Shown piece after piece: positions 8,660-16,854 of a DNA stretch of 30,900 nucleotides. The position numbers and the translations under genes were made by a program. The stretch lies in assembly GCA_030271565.1 (NCBI GenBank), contig JARXKR010000006.1, forward strand, positions 1 through 30,900, written 5' to 3'. Numbering within the stretch: position 1 is the stretch's first letter; the number at the start of each line of letters is the position of its first letter. Below the pieces are notes generated by a model. That model ran no database searches, was not told where the DNA came from, and worked only from the letters and a program-made list of their open reading frames with translations. Source of the DNA: Pseudomonadota bacterium. GTDB taxonomy: Bacteria; Pseudomonadota; Alphaproteobacteria; Sphingomonadales; Sphingomonadaceae.

Positions 8660-9771
8660 GCCGCCAGATCATCCCCGAAGCGATCTCACGCGAGCCGTGG
8701 CACGTGCTCGTCCCGCTGTTCCTGCTCAACACCTTCGGCTCGGTCGTGCTCTATTCGGCTGCCGGCGGCCACCTGCAGCCGTGGGCCTTGCTCCACGAGA
8801 TCCACTTTGTGGTGTTCCTGCTGATGGCCTTCGTCATCTCGCGTTTCCCGCGCGATTTCTTCAAGCAGGTCGCCTTCCCGATCTTTGGCACGCTGGTGGT
8901 GTTGCTGGTGCTGGTCGAAGTGCTCGGCAAGGTCAGCGGCGGCAGCCAGCGTTGGCTCAACCTGGGGTTCATGCAGCTGCAACCGAGCGAACTGATGAAG
9001 CCCGGGATCGTGCTCGCGCTCGCCAAGTTCTATGACGGCCTGCCCCCGGCGATGACCAAGAGCTGGCGCGCGCTGATCCCGGCGGGCGCGCTGGTTGGCG
9101 TGCCGGCGCTGCTGGTCATGGCCCAGCCCGATCTGGGCACGGGCCTCGCCATCACGATCGGCGCGGCGGTGGTGATCTTCCTTGCTGGCCTGCCGCTGTC
9201 GTGGTTCGTCGGGGTTGGTACCGCCGGAGCGATTGCCGTGCCGATAGCGTTCAAGCTGCTGCTCAAGCCGTACCAGCAAGCCCGCGTAACCATCTTCCTC
9301 GATCCCGAGAGCGACCCGCTCGGCAAGGGCTATCACATCACCCAGTCGAAGATCGCGATCGGCTCGGGCGGGTTGTGGGGCAAGGGCTTTGGCAATGGCA
9401 GCCAAAGCCACCTCGAATACCTGCCCGAAGCGCAGACCGACTTTGCCTTTGCCACCATGGCCGAAGAATGGGGGATCCTCGGCGGACTGTTCGTGCTCGC
9501 GGTGTTCCTGTGGGTGCTGCGCTGGGGCATGGGCGTATCGCGCCGCGCGCCCGACCGGTTCTCCAGCCTGCTCGCTGCGGGGATGACCTTTACGATCTTT
9601 TTCTACATGGCGATCAACATGATGATGGTCATGGGCCTCGCCCCGGTGGTCGGCATTCCGCTGCCGTGGATCAGCCACGGCGGCTCGTCGATGATGACCA
9701 ACATGATCTGCATCGGCACGATCATGGCAGTCGACCGGTGGAGCAAAACCGGCCGCTCGCTGGGCGGCTAG
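8656..9771 (+). CDS. rodA: Rod-shape-determining SEDS glycosyltransferase RodA
   Basis: RodA polymerises lipid II into glycan strands with PBP2. The 371-residue product is a SEDS integral membrane protein with about ten hydrophobic segments. Recognisable conserved stretches are GGSQRWLNLGFMQLQPSELMK, the AQPDLGTGL loop, the periplasmic loop GLWGKGFGNGSQSHLEYLPE followed by QTDFAFATMAEEWG, and the C-terminal PLPWISHGGSSMM. Length and motifs match the family (about 370). The ATG at 8656 overlaps the mrdA stop by four bases, implying coupled translation and balanced amounts of the two enzymes. It is the last gene of the operon; a tRNA follows about 100 bases downstream. Confidence 0.96.
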   Translation: MSRQIIPEAISREPWHVLVPLFLLNTFGSVVLYSAAGGHLQPWALLHEIHFVVFLLMAFVISRFPRDFFKQVAFPIFGTLVVLLVLVEVLGKVSGGSQRWLNLGFMQLQPSELMKPGIVLALAKFYDGLPPAMTKSWRALIPAGALVGVPALLVMAQPDLGTGLAITIGAAVVIFLAGLPLSWFVGVGTAGAIAVPIAFKLLLKPYQQARVTIFLDPESDPLGKGYHITQSKIAIGSGGLWGKGFGNGSQSHLEYLPEAQTDFAFATMAEEWGILGGLFVLAVFLWVLRWGMGVSRRAPDRFSSLLAAGMTFTIFFYMAINMMMVMGLAPVVGIPLPWISHGGSSMMTNMICIGTIMAVDRWSKTGRSLGG

Positions 9772-9801
9772 AGGCCGGAACTGCGAGGTGGAGAAAACCT
9801 C

Positions 9802-9829
9802 TTCCATCGCCCGAAACAATGGCTATAGG
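9802..9829 (+). promoter_or_regulatory. Candidate promoter of the tRNA-Lys gene
   Basis: TTCCAT (9802-9807) and TATAGG (9824-9829) are 16 bases apart and would start transcription about 37 bases before the tRNA. The -10 is followed at once by the perfect 12-bp palindrome GGGAGCGCTCCC (9828-9839), giving a G/C-rich discriminator of the kind usual at stable-RNA promoters. The -35 match is weak, and the palindrome could equally be the end of the rodA transcript. Confidence 0.28.
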
Positions 9830-9872
9830 GAGCGCTCCCCGCCGAATCGTGGTTCCCGCGATACGCTGGAAT

Positions 9873-9948
<76 letters not shown>

Positions 9949-9979
9949 TATCCTTCCCAACTTGAACAGCACGAAAGCC

Positions 9980-11290
9980 TTAAACCGCCGAGCTGAACCG
10001 CCGCGCAGATTGCTGGCGATGGGGATCGAACAGCGCGGCGATTGTGCGCGCGTAAGGCAGGCCTAGCGGGTCGATTGTGACGCGGTCGTCAGTGATGGAT
10101 ACGAGATCGCGTTCGACGAACGGGGTGAGTGCCCCGCGCACCTGATGGAGCAGCCGAGCGCCGACCCGGGCCGAGCCTTCGCACAGCAGCCGCTCGATCA
10201 CCGCGCCGCGATAGCGGTCTTCGGCGCTACGCTCGATCCCGCGGTTGGCCGGGAGCAGCCCGCCCGACACCATCATCCGGTATGGCCCCGCTTCCTTGAC
10301 GTTCTGCGCGAGCAATTGCGGGAAGCTGCTGATGGCCGAGGCACCCAGTCCGATCAATGCCTGCGAGGCATCGTCGGTGAAGCCCTGGAAATTGCGGTGC
10401 ACTTTGCCGCCCAGCGCAGCCGAGGCGAGCGGATCGCCGGGCTTCGCAAAATGATCGAATCCGACGGGAGTGTAACCATGCGTGGCGAGGTAGAAATAGC
10501 CGCGCTCGGCCATTTCGAAGCGTTCCTGCTGGCCGGGGAGGTTGTCTTCGGGGATGGCTCTCTGGCGCGGCACCAGGTGCGGCACGTGGGCATAGCCGAA
10601 CAGTGCGATCCGGTCCGCACCGAGCACGCGGGTGCGCTGCAGGCTGTCTTCCAAATCGTGCAGCGTCTGGCCGGGCAGGCCGTACATCAGGTCGAAGTTG
10701 AGCGAGGTCACCCCGGCGCCGCGCAGCCAATCAACGCTGCGGACGATCTCGTCCTCGCCCTGCACCCGCCCGATCGCTTGCTGGCAATGCGCGGCAAAGG
10801 TCTGGACCCCCATGCTGGCGCGCTCGATCCCGATCGCGCCAATTGTTTTCGTCCACTCGGCGGTGAGCGAGCGCGGATCGAGTTCGATCGAGATGACCGG
10901 ATCGGCCAGCGCAAAGGCGACGAACAAGCTGTCGACCAGCCGGACGAAATCGACCGGGCTCAGCGCATTCGGACTACCCCCGCCGAATGCCACCCGCCGA
11001 ACCCTGGTGCCGCGCGGCAGCCGCGCCGCGACCAGCTCGATCTCCTGATGGAGCGCATCGAGGTACGATTCGAGCCGCTGGCGGCGGCCTGCTGCGGCGG
11101 TGTTGCAGCCGCAGTAGAAGCAGATCTTCTCGCAAAACGGGATGTGGACATAAAGCGAGACGTCGCCGGCCGCATCTTCGAGCGCCTGCGCATAGAGCCC
11201 CGGTTCGAGCGGACCGAACTCGGCTGCAGTCGGGTAACTGGTATAGCGCGGGACCGGGGTCGCCAGCAGTTCGGGGTAATAGGGCCACAT
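9980..11290 (-). CDS. hemN: Oxygen-independent coproporphyrinogen III oxidase HemN
   Basis: HemN is the radical-SAM enzyme that decarboxylates coproporphyrinogen III to protoporphyrinogen IX without oxygen. Starting at the ATG at 11290 gives MWPYYPELLATPVPRYTSYP, the normal family opening, and a 436-residue protein; the frame is open to 11404, but that extension is unlike the family and overlaps the preceding gene. The [4Fe-4S] motif is C53-EKI-C57-FY-C60 with the adjacent C62 typical of true HemN, followed by FGGGSPN for SAM binding. It lies at the end of the cbb3 oxidase cluster, reflecting haem demand at low oxygen. An FNR-like box is centred about 41 bases before the ATG, and no clear ribosome site precedes it. 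Confidence 0.93.
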   Translation of the reverse strand: MWPYYPELLATPVPRYTSYPTAAEFGPLEPGLYAQALEDAAGDVSLYVHIPFCEKICFYCGCNTAAAGRRQRLESYLDALHQEIELVAARLPRGTRVRRVAFGGGSPNALSPVDFVRLVDSLFVAFALADPVISIELDPRSLTAEWTKTIGAIGIERASMGVQTFAAHCQQAIGRVQGEDEIVRSVDWLRGAGVTSLNFDLMYGLPGQTLHDLEDSLQRTRVLGADRIALFGYAHVPHLVPRQRAIPEDNLPGQQERFEMAERGYFYLATHGYTPVGFDHFAKPGDPLASAALGGKVHRNFQGFTDDASQALIGLGASAISSFPQLLAQNVKEAGPYRMMVSGGLLPANRGIERSAEDRYRGAVIERLLCEGSARVGARLLHQVRGALTPFVERDLVSITDDRVTIDPLGLPYARTIAALFDPHRQQSARRFSSAV

Positions 11291-11321
11291 GCTGCTTGCC
11301 TGGCAGCCTGGCGTCACGCCG

Positions 11322-11540
11322 TCATTGCGCTGCGTCAAAAAAGCGGCGGGTGCAGCCGGCGTGGCAACCCTTGATCGGGCATGGCTGGGCTGGCGCGGGC
11401 GCACCGCCGCCCAGATGGATCACCACCGCCCCGCCCCCGCACAGCGGCGAAATCAGATCGCGGTCAGAGTGCGCGCCCGCAGGGCTGGTCCCGAGCATCA
11501 GCGGGACCAGCGCGACAATCCCGAGCGTCGCCAGCCTCAT
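11322..11540 (-). CDS. Small exported Cys-rich protein in the cbb3 oxidase cluster, function unknown
   Basis: A 72-residue product that I cannot assign to a named family. Residues 1-23 form a clear signal peptide (MRLATLGIVALVPLMLGTSP, ending A-G-A). The mature peptide has just four cysteines, C34, C54, C59 and C63, the last three in CPIKGCHAGC with His60, between Gly/Ala/Pro-rich spacers. Such a motif could bind a metal or form disulfides; it is not a CxxCH haem site. The ATG overlaps the ccoS stop (ATGA, 11540-11537), so it is co-translated with the oxidase maturation genes and probably works in the periplasm on oxidase copper or haem assembly; this role is inferred. The last codons and stop contain the FNR-like box of hemN. 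Confidence 0.72.
   Translation of the reverse strand: MRLATLGIVALVPLMLGTSPAGAHSDRDLISPLCGGGAVVIHLGGGAPAPAQPCPIKGCHAGCTRRFFDAAQ
11325..11338 (-). promoter_or_regulatory. FNR/FixK-type box upstream of hemN
   Basis: On the minus strand it reads TTGACGCAGCGCAA, i.e. TTGA-N6-GCAA, one base from TTGA-N6-TCAA. It encodes the last residues of the small Cys-rich protein and is centred about 41 bases before the hemN ATG. At a class II site (centre -41.5) transcription would begin at the start codon, giving a leaderless hemN mRNA. Confidence 0.5.
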
Positions 11541-11686
11541 AGCTCATCCTCATCGTCGATCAGGATGCGGTTGGCCGCGCCCTCCATATCTTCGTACTGG
11601 CCGGTGCGCATTGCCCAGAAGAACGCCGCGAGGCCGATCAAGCCCATGCCCAGTGCGATCGGGATCAGATAGGTGAGCCCGCTCAT
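11537..11686 (-). CDS. ccoS: cbb3 oxidase maturation protein CcoS/FixS
   Basis: CcoS is a tiny membrane protein needed to load cofactors into cbb3 oxidase. The ATG at 11686 gives 49 residues, MSGLTYLIPIALGMGLIGLA and onward: one transmembrane helix (about 5-25), then the family's typical acidic tail with FFWAMRTGQYEDMEGAANRIL and DDEDEL. The frame is open upstream to 11803, but that part overlaps ccoI and is not CcoS-like. The start overlaps the ccoI stop by four bases (ATGA). Length, motif and position after ccoI make this secure despite its small size. Confidence 0.93.
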   Translation of the reverse strand: MSGLTYLIPIALGMGLIGLAAFFWAMRTGQYEDMEGAANRILIDDEDEL

Positions 11687-13803
11687 CGCGCTGCCCGCGC
11701 CAGCCGCAGCGAGTTGCCGATCACGATCAGCGAACTGGCCGACATCGCGATTGCCGCGATCAGCGGGGTGACCAGGCCCAGCACCGCAAGCGGCACCGCG
11801 CACAGGTTATACAGCACCGCAATCCCGAAGTTCTGCCGCACGATCTGCATCGTCCGCCGCGCCGCCCGTACCGCCAGCGCGACCGGCAGCAGCCGCTCGC
11901 CCACGCTGACCGCATCGGCGGCTTGCTGGCTGAGGTCGCTGGCCGATCCGGGCGCGATCGAGGCGTGCGCAGCGGCCAGCGCGGGGCCATCGTTGAGCCC
12001 GTCACCGACCATCAGCGGGCGTTTGCCTTGGGCCTTGAGGTCTTCGAGCAAGGCCAGCTTGGCCTGCGGCGAGATCCCGCCGCTGCCCGGAATGCCGAGC
12101 CGCGCGGCGATGGAGGCGACTGCTTCCGCGCGGTCGCCCGAAACGATCTGGCTTTCGATCCCCATGGCTTTGAGTTGGGCCAGCGTCTCGAGCACATCGG
12201 GGCGCAATTCGTCGCGGAATTCGATCATGGTGCGCTTGCCGCCAATCGCCAGTTCGCAGGCAAGTCGGCTACCGCCCGCCGGAGCTGACGTCAGCGCCAC
12301 CGGCTTGCCGTCGAACATGCCGGTGATCCCGCTGCCCGCAACCTCGGCAATTTCGGTTACCGCAGCAGGAACGATCCCCTGGGCGAGCAGTCCGGCGGTC
12401 AAGCCCCGGCTGAGCGGGTGGCGGCTGACTTGTGCCAGTGCCAATGCCACGGCCTTGGCCGCATCGGTCAGGCCAGCGAGGTCCGGGCGCGGCTCGCCCA
12501 GGGTCAGCGTGCCGGTCTTGTCGAACAGCGCAACATCGACCTCGCTCAGCCGTTCGAGCGCGCCGCCGTCCTTGACCAGCAAGCCGCGCCGGCCCAGCGC
12601 CCCGGCTGCCACGACCTGCGCCGCTGGAACGGCCAGGCCCATCGCGCAGGGACAGGTGATGATCAATACCGCGATCGCAATTACCAGCGACTGGTGCCAG
12701 CCTGCCCCGGCGATCATCCATCCGGTGAAGGCCAGCGCAGCCAGAGTGTGCACCACCGGCGCATAGAGCCGCGATACGCGGTCGGCGATCCGCACGTAGC
12801 GACTGCGCGACTGGCCGGCCTCGTCCATCAGCTGCGCGATATGCGCGATCGCGGTGTCCCCGGCAGCGGCGGTGACCCGCACCTGCAGCGGACCGAGCAG
12901 GTTGATCGCCCCGGCATGGACCGGACAGCCCGGCCCCACGGCCTCTGGCGCACTTTCGCCGGTCAGCATGGCGTTGTCGATCGCCCCTGCCCCCGCCTCG
13001 ACCACGCCGTCCGCCGCCAGCGCCTCACCCACCGCGACCAGCATCAGCATGCCCGGCTCGAGCAAATCGGCCGGGACCCGGTGGGCCGACCCGTCGGGCT
13101 GGACCACGCTGGCGCTGCGGCCCATCTTTGAGAGCAACGCGCCGATCTCTGCCCGGGTGCGCCCGCGCATAGTTGCATCGAGCGCGCGCCCCGCGAGCAG
13201 GAAGAACAGCAGCATTACAGCGCCGTCGAAATAAGCCTGCTCGCCCCAGGTGACGGTTTCGAACAGGCTCAGCCCGGTCGCGAGTGTCACCCCGATCGAT
13301 ATCGGCACGTCCATGTTGGTGCGGCCATGCCGCAGCGCCCGCAGCGCCGATTTGAAGAACGGCTGGCCCGAATAGGCAACCACCGGAACCGCAATAATTG
13401 CGGAGAGCCAGTGGAACAATTCACGGGTCGCCCCGCCCGCGCCCGACCATACGCTTACCGAGAGCAGCATGATGTTCATCATCCCGAACCCGGCAACCGC
13501 CAGCGCGCGGAGGAGTGCCTTGGTTTCGGCATCATCGGCGCTAAGCGGCCCGGCAGATACCGCCTGCGCCTCAAACCCGATTGCGCGCATCGCCTCGACC
13601 AGATCGCTGTCGCTGACGCTGGCGGCGTGGCGTACCAGCACCCGCTTGGCCGAGAGGTTGACCCGCGCGCTGGCGACACCGGCGAATTTGGGGAGATCGC
13701 GCTCGATCTTGCCGATGCACCCGGCACAGCGGATTCCCGGCGCGGTCAGCCGCGTATCGACCAGCGCTTCGGCACCGGGATCAAGGGCGGTGGCCAGGTT
13801 CAT
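11683..13803 (-). CDS. ccoI: Copper-transporting P1B-type ATPase CcoI/FixI
   Basis: CcoI exports Cu+ from the cytoplasm for assembly of the cbb3 haem-copper site. The 706-residue product has an N-terminal heavy-metal domain with C26-AG-C29 (GIRCAGCIGKIE), about eight membrane segments, the actuator loop TGES (281-284), the transmembrane metal site C384-P-C386 in ITCPCAMGLAVP, the phosphorylated Asp in D428-KTGT, and the hinge GDGLNDGPAL. The CPC and single HMA domain fit the FixI/CcoI (CopA2) subgroup, and the location between ccoH and ccoS settles it. Both ends overlap neighbours by four bases, so ccoH, ccoI and ccoS are translationally coupled. Confidence 0.96.
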   Translation of the reverse strand: MNLATALDPGAEALVDTRLTAPGIRCAGCIGKIERDLPKFAGVASARVNLSAKRVLVRHAASVSDSDLVEAMRAIGFEAQAVSAGPLSADDAETKALLRALAVAGFGMMNIMLLSVSVWSGAGGATRELFHWLSAIIAVPVVAYSGQPFFKSALRALRHGRTNMDVPISIGVTLATGLSLFETVTWGEQAYFDGAVMLLFFLLAGRALDATMRGRTRAEIGALLSKMGRSASVVQPDGSAHRVPADLLEPGMLMLVAVGEALAADGVVEAGAGAIDNAMLTGESAPEAVGPGCPVHAGAINLLGPLQVRVTAAAGDTAIAHIAQLMDEAGQSRSRYVRIADRVSRLYAPVVHTLAALAFTGWMIAGAGWHQSLVIAIAVLIITCPCAMGLAVPAAQVVAAGALGRRGLLVKDGGALERLSEVDVALFDKTGTLTLGEPRPDLAGLTDAAKAVALALAQVSRHPLSRGLTAGLLAQGIVPAAVTEIAEVAGSGITGMFDGKPVALTSAPAGGSRLACELAIGGKRTMIEFRDELRPDVLETLAQLKAMGIESQIVSGDRAEAVASIAARLGIPGSGGISPQAKLALLEDLKAQGKRPLMVGDGLNDGPALAAAHASIAPGSASDLSQQAADAVSVGERLLPVALAVRAARRTMQIVRQNFGIAVLYNLCAVPLAVLGLVTPLIAAIAMSASSLIVIGNSLRLARAAR

Positions 13804-14243
13804 CCGATCGGCACTTCCTGTGCCCAGTGCTGCCCGCCCGCATCAGCCTCGATCCGCACGATCCACCGCCCGGCATCGATCTCCTTCGAGACGAAGCGGT
13901 TCGGTCCTATCTGGTTCAGCGCCTCGGTGCGATCATCGGGCCTGCCGAGCGGCCGGCGCAGCAGCGCGGTCAGCTTGGCCGAGGCCGGCATTCCTGCGGT
14001 CTCGACCACCAGCCGACCCGCGGGATCGCGGCTGACCTTGGCAGTCCAGCCAAGGTCTTGCTCGGCTTTTGCGTCCTTCAGCCAGTGGTTGAAGTCCTGG
14101 CTTGCCACATAGGAGTTTTCGACCACGACCCCGCTGAAGCTGTGCAATGCAATGGCTGCGACCGAGAAATTGACCGCGATCACGATGCCGAAGAACACGA
14201 CAAGGATTGCCGTCATGTGCCGGCCGGTGAAGGTCTTTTGCAT
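13800..14243 (-). CDS. ccoH: cbb3 oxidase assembly protein CcoH/FixH
   Basis: CcoH is a membrane-anchored assembly factor that contacts CcoP and stabilises the oxidase. The 147-residue product has a short cytoplasmic N-terminus, one transmembrane helix (about 10-32, MTAILVVFFGIVIAVNFSVA), then the conserved VVVENSYVASQDFNHWL region typical of FixH, and a periplasmic beta-rich domain of about 95 residues. The start overlaps the last base of the ccoG stop (TGATG), and the stop overlaps the ccoI start (ATGA). Length and position match the family. Confidence 0.92.
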   Translation of the reverse strand: MQKTFTGRHMTAILVVFFGIVIAVNFSVAAIALHSFSGVVVENSYVASQDFNHWLKDAKAEQDLGWTAKVSRDPAGRLVVETAGMPASAKLTALLRRPLGRPDDRTEALNQIGPNRFVSKEIDAGRWIVRIEADAGGQHWAQEVPIG

Positions 14244-15802
14244 CAGTTGTCTCCTGCGTCCGCTCCGGGTGCGGTGAACTTGGTTCGGGCTTCATCGCTC
14301 TCGCGCTGTTCGTCGAGCGAAGTAATGCGGAATTTGAACTCCTTCGTGGCTGTCCCGGCAGGCGCAACGACATAGGCGCGCACCGCCAGCAGCTGGTCGG
14401 CTGGCACCTCGAACACCTGCTTGGACGCGGCCTGATCGCGGCCGATCGATTCGTCCCACATCGCCGCTCCGGGCAGGCCTTCGAGTGCGATCTCCATCTT
14501 GCGCGGGCGGCTTTCCATATTGCGTAGTCGCAGCGTGTAGGCGTTGCGGACCGAACCGTCGCTCATCAGCATGAACGGCGGGTTGCGATCGGGCGCCACA
14601 GTCAGCGTGGTGCGGACCCGGTGGCCGAGCGCGAACAACATCGCTGCGCCGATGCTGCCCCAGATCAGGAAATAGGCGATTGTGCGCGGGTGGAGCAGCG
14701 TCTTCCACACCGGCTTGGGCGGCATGCCGGCAGCTTCGGCGCGGCAATCCTCAAGCGTGGCATAGTCGATCAGCCCGCGCGGACGGCCAATTTCGGCCAT
14801 GACTTTGTCGCAGGCGTCGATGCACAGCGCGCAGGTGATGCAGCCGATCTGCGGTCCTTCGCGGATGTCGATCCCGGTCGGGCAGACCGCCACGCACTGC
14901 AAGCAATCGATGCAGTCCCCAATCTTGCCCGGCTCGCGCTCGGCTTTCTTGAGGCTGCCGCGCGGTTCGCCGCGCCAGTCCTTGTAGGTGACCAGCAGGC
15001 TCTTCTCGTCGAGCATCGCGCTCTGGATGCGCGGCCACGGGCACATGTAGATGCACACCTGCTCGCGCATGAAGCCGCCCAGCGTGACCGTGGCAAGCGT
15101 GAGGATCGCGGCGGTGATATAGGCTACCGGCGCTGCCTCGCCGCGCCAGAAGTCATGCACCAGCGTCGGTGCATCGGCGAAGTACATGATCCACGCCCCG
15201 CCGGTCCAGAACCCGATAACGAGGTAGATAGTCCACTTGAACGCGCGCCGCAGCACCTTGCCCGCTCGCCACGGCGCGGCATCGAGCCGTATCCGCGCAT
15301 TGCGGTCCCCGTCGATGAACCGGTCGACATGCTGGAACAGGTCGGTCCACACCGTCTGCGGGCAGGCATAGCCGCACCACGCCCGGCCGACCGCGCTGGT
15401 GACCAGGAACAGCCCGATCCCGGCCATGATCAGCAGCCCGGCGACAAAGTAGAACTCCTGCGGCCAGATTTCGATGCTGAACATGTAGAACCGGCGGTGC
15501 GCCAGATCGATCAGCACCGCCTGGTTCGGTGCATAAGGCCCGCGATCCCAGCGGAGCCACGGTGTGACGTAATAGATCGTTAGCGTGACCGCCATGACCA
15601 GCCATTTGAAGCGGCGGAACGGTCCGTCGATTCGCTTGTTGTGGACGGTCTTGCGCGATTCGTAGAGCTTTCCGGGCAGAGCTATGCGGCTCGGTTCGTG
15701 CGCTGCGTGCCTCTGGGTCGCCGCTTCTGGCGCAGCGGTGGCGCTCGATCCCGCCTTAACCGCCGTCGCCTCGCTTACAGAGGGTTTGTCAGGGTCGGAC
15801 AT
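14243..15802 (-). CDS. ccoG: cbb3 oxidase accessory ferredoxin-type membrane protein CcoG/FixG
   Basis: CcoG is a membrane protein with two [4Fe-4S] clusters, reported in other bacteria to reduce copper for cbb3 assembly. Starting at ATG 15802 gives 519 residues; the longer open frame to 16204 is an out-of-frame shadow of ccoP. Seen: an N-terminal Ala-rich tail, about five hydrophobic segments, the motifs C143-GYA-C147-P and C250-IYM-C254-P that may act in copper or redox chemistry, and the ferredoxin pair C297/C300/C303/C307 and C321/C324/C327/C331. The C-terminal third is an Ig-like periplasmic domain. Its start overlaps the ccoP stop by 14 bases. Confidence 0.95.
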   Translation of the reverse strand: MSDPDKPSVSEATAVKAGSSATAAPEAATQRHAAHEPSRIALPGKLYESRKTVHNKRIDGPFRRFKWLVMAVTLTIYYVTPWLRWDRGPYAPNQAVLIDLAHRRFYMFSIEIWPQEFYFVAGLLIMAGIGLFLVTSAVGRAWCGYACPQTVWTDLFQHVDRFIDGDRNARIRLDAAPWRAGKVLRRAFKWTIYLVIGFWTGGAWIMYFADAPTLVHDFWRGEAAPVAYITAAILTLATVTLGGFMREQVCIYMCPWPRIQSAMLDEKSLLVTYKDWRGEPRGSLKKAEREPGKIGDCIDCLQCVAVCPTGIDIREGPQIGCITCALCIDACDKVMAEIGRPRGLIDYATLEDCRAEAAGMPPKPVWKTLLHPRTIAYFLIWGSIGAAMLFALGHRVRTTLTVAPDRNPPFMLMSDGSVRNAYTLRLRNMESRPRKMEIALEGLPGAAMWDESIGRDQAASKQVFEVPADQLLAVRAYVVAPAGTATKEFKFRITSLDEQRESDEARTKFTAPGADAGDN

Positions 15803-16700
15803 GCACGGGCACCGCCGGATCCTTGGCAATCTCCACAAAGTTTTCCCCGCCGCCCAGCGAATGGACGTAGGCTGCGAGCATCTTGATCGTGCCCGGGTCG
15901 AGCCGGCCGCCCCAGGCGGGCATCGCGCCCATCCGGGGACGCTGAATCTGACGCTGCACATCGGCGCTGGTTCCGCCGTAAAGCCAGATCGCGTCGCTGA
16001 GCCGCGGCGCGCCGACGTTGCGGCCGCCCTCACCGTTGATGCCATGGCAGGATATGCAGTTCTGGGCGAACAGGGCCGCGCCTTCGGGGTTCGGCTTGGC
16101 CTTGCCGCTAAGCGACAGGACATGCGCCGACAACGCTGCGATCTGAACGGGATTGAACACGCCTTCGAACGGCGGCATCGCGCTGGTCCGCGTCTTGTCG
16201 TCACCGTGCTGGCGGATGCCGTGCGTCAACGTGACTTCGATAGTTTTGATGTCCCCGCCCCACAACCAATCGTCGTCGTTGAGGTTGGGATAGCCGAGCG
16301 TTTGGCTGCCCGCCGCGCCCGAACCGTGGCACTGCGAGCAATTGACGCGGAACGCCGCGCGTCCGCCGGCAATGGCTTGCTGCATCAGCGCGCTGTTGTC
16401 GGCCAGGCGTTCGATCGGGATCCGTGCGAGTTGCTCGCGCATCGTGGTGTGTGCCTGATCGGCCACGCTCATGTCCTTGGCCAGCTGACCCCGACTGGTC
16501 CAGCCGAACAACCCCTGCGTGCCGCCGTTCAGCATCGGCCAGGCCGGATAAACCACCGAGTAACCAAGTGCAAAAGCGATGCACAGGTAGAACGTCCACA
16601 ACCACCAGCGCGGCAGCGGAGTGTCGAGTTCTTCGATCCCGTCCCATTCATGGCCGACGGTTTCAGTGCCGGTGGGCTGGTCGATGCGCTTATTCGCCAT
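15789..16700 (-). CDS. ccoP: cbb3 cytochrome c oxidase subunit III, dihaem CcoP
   Basis: CcoP accepts electrons from soluble cytochrome c and passes them to CcoO and CcoN. The 303-residue product has one membrane helix (about 33-55, preceded by TPLPRWWLWTFYLCIAF) and two periplasmic class I cytochrome c domains with haem sites C121-SQ-C124-H125 and C215-IS-C218-H219. Likely Met ligands follow in RTSAMPPFEG (Met175) and MGAMPAWGG (Met260). The start MANKRIDQPTG overlaps the end of ccoQ by 11 bases. Length and domain order match the standard subunit III. Confidence 0.97.
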   Translation of the reverse strand: MANKRIDQPTGTETVGHEWDGIEELDTPLPRWWLWTFYLCIAFALGYSVVYPAWPMLNGGTQGLFGWTSRGQLAKDMSVADQAHTTMREQLARIPIERLADNSALMQQAIAGGRAAFRVNCSQCHGSGAAGSQTLGYPNLNDDDWLWGGDIKTIEVTLTHGIRQHGDDKTRTSAMPPFEGVFNPVQIAALSAHVLSLSGKAKPNPEGAALFAQNCISCHGINGEGGRNVGAPRLSDAIWLYGGTSADVQRQIQRPRMGAMPAWGGRLDPGTIKMLAAYVHSLGGGENFVEIAKDPAVPVHVRP

Positions 16701-16854
16701 CGTCTTGATCCTCGAAAATGGAGTTGGCGACCTCGTTGTTGAGGTTTCGCGACCCCGGACGGAACGGCCAGAAGCACAGCACCACGAACAGCACCGCCAT
16801 CGCGGTCAGCCCGACGGTGTCGGCCAACTGGCGCAAAGTCTCGTAGTCGTTCAC
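16690..16854 (-). CDS. ccoQ: cbb3 oxidase small subunit CcoQ/FixQ
   Basis: CcoQ is a small single-pass subunit that stabilises the CcoP-CcoNO interaction. The GTG at 16854 overlaps the ccoO stop (GTGA) and gives 54 residues, opening with NDYETLRQLADTVGLTAMAV. A transmembrane helix (about 15-31) ends in the family's FWPFRPGS, followed by a charged tail with FEDQDDGE. No ATG start fits: the frame's next upstream ATG lies far inside ccoO. The gene is easily missed because of the GTG start and small size. Confidence 0.9.
   Translation of the reverse strand: MNDYETLRQLADTVGLTAMAVLFVVLCFWPFRPGSRNLNNEVANSIFEDQDDGE

Noticed and set aside
8686..9819. Minus-strand open frame (377 codons) opposite rodA
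   Set aside because: rodA has all SEDS motifs; the antisense product is H/R/Q-rich without domains.
14243..16204. 653-codon version of ccoG starting at 16204
   Set aside because: The extra 134 codons are antisense-like basic sequence overlapping ccoP in another frame; the ATG at 15802 gives a normal CcoG N-terminus.
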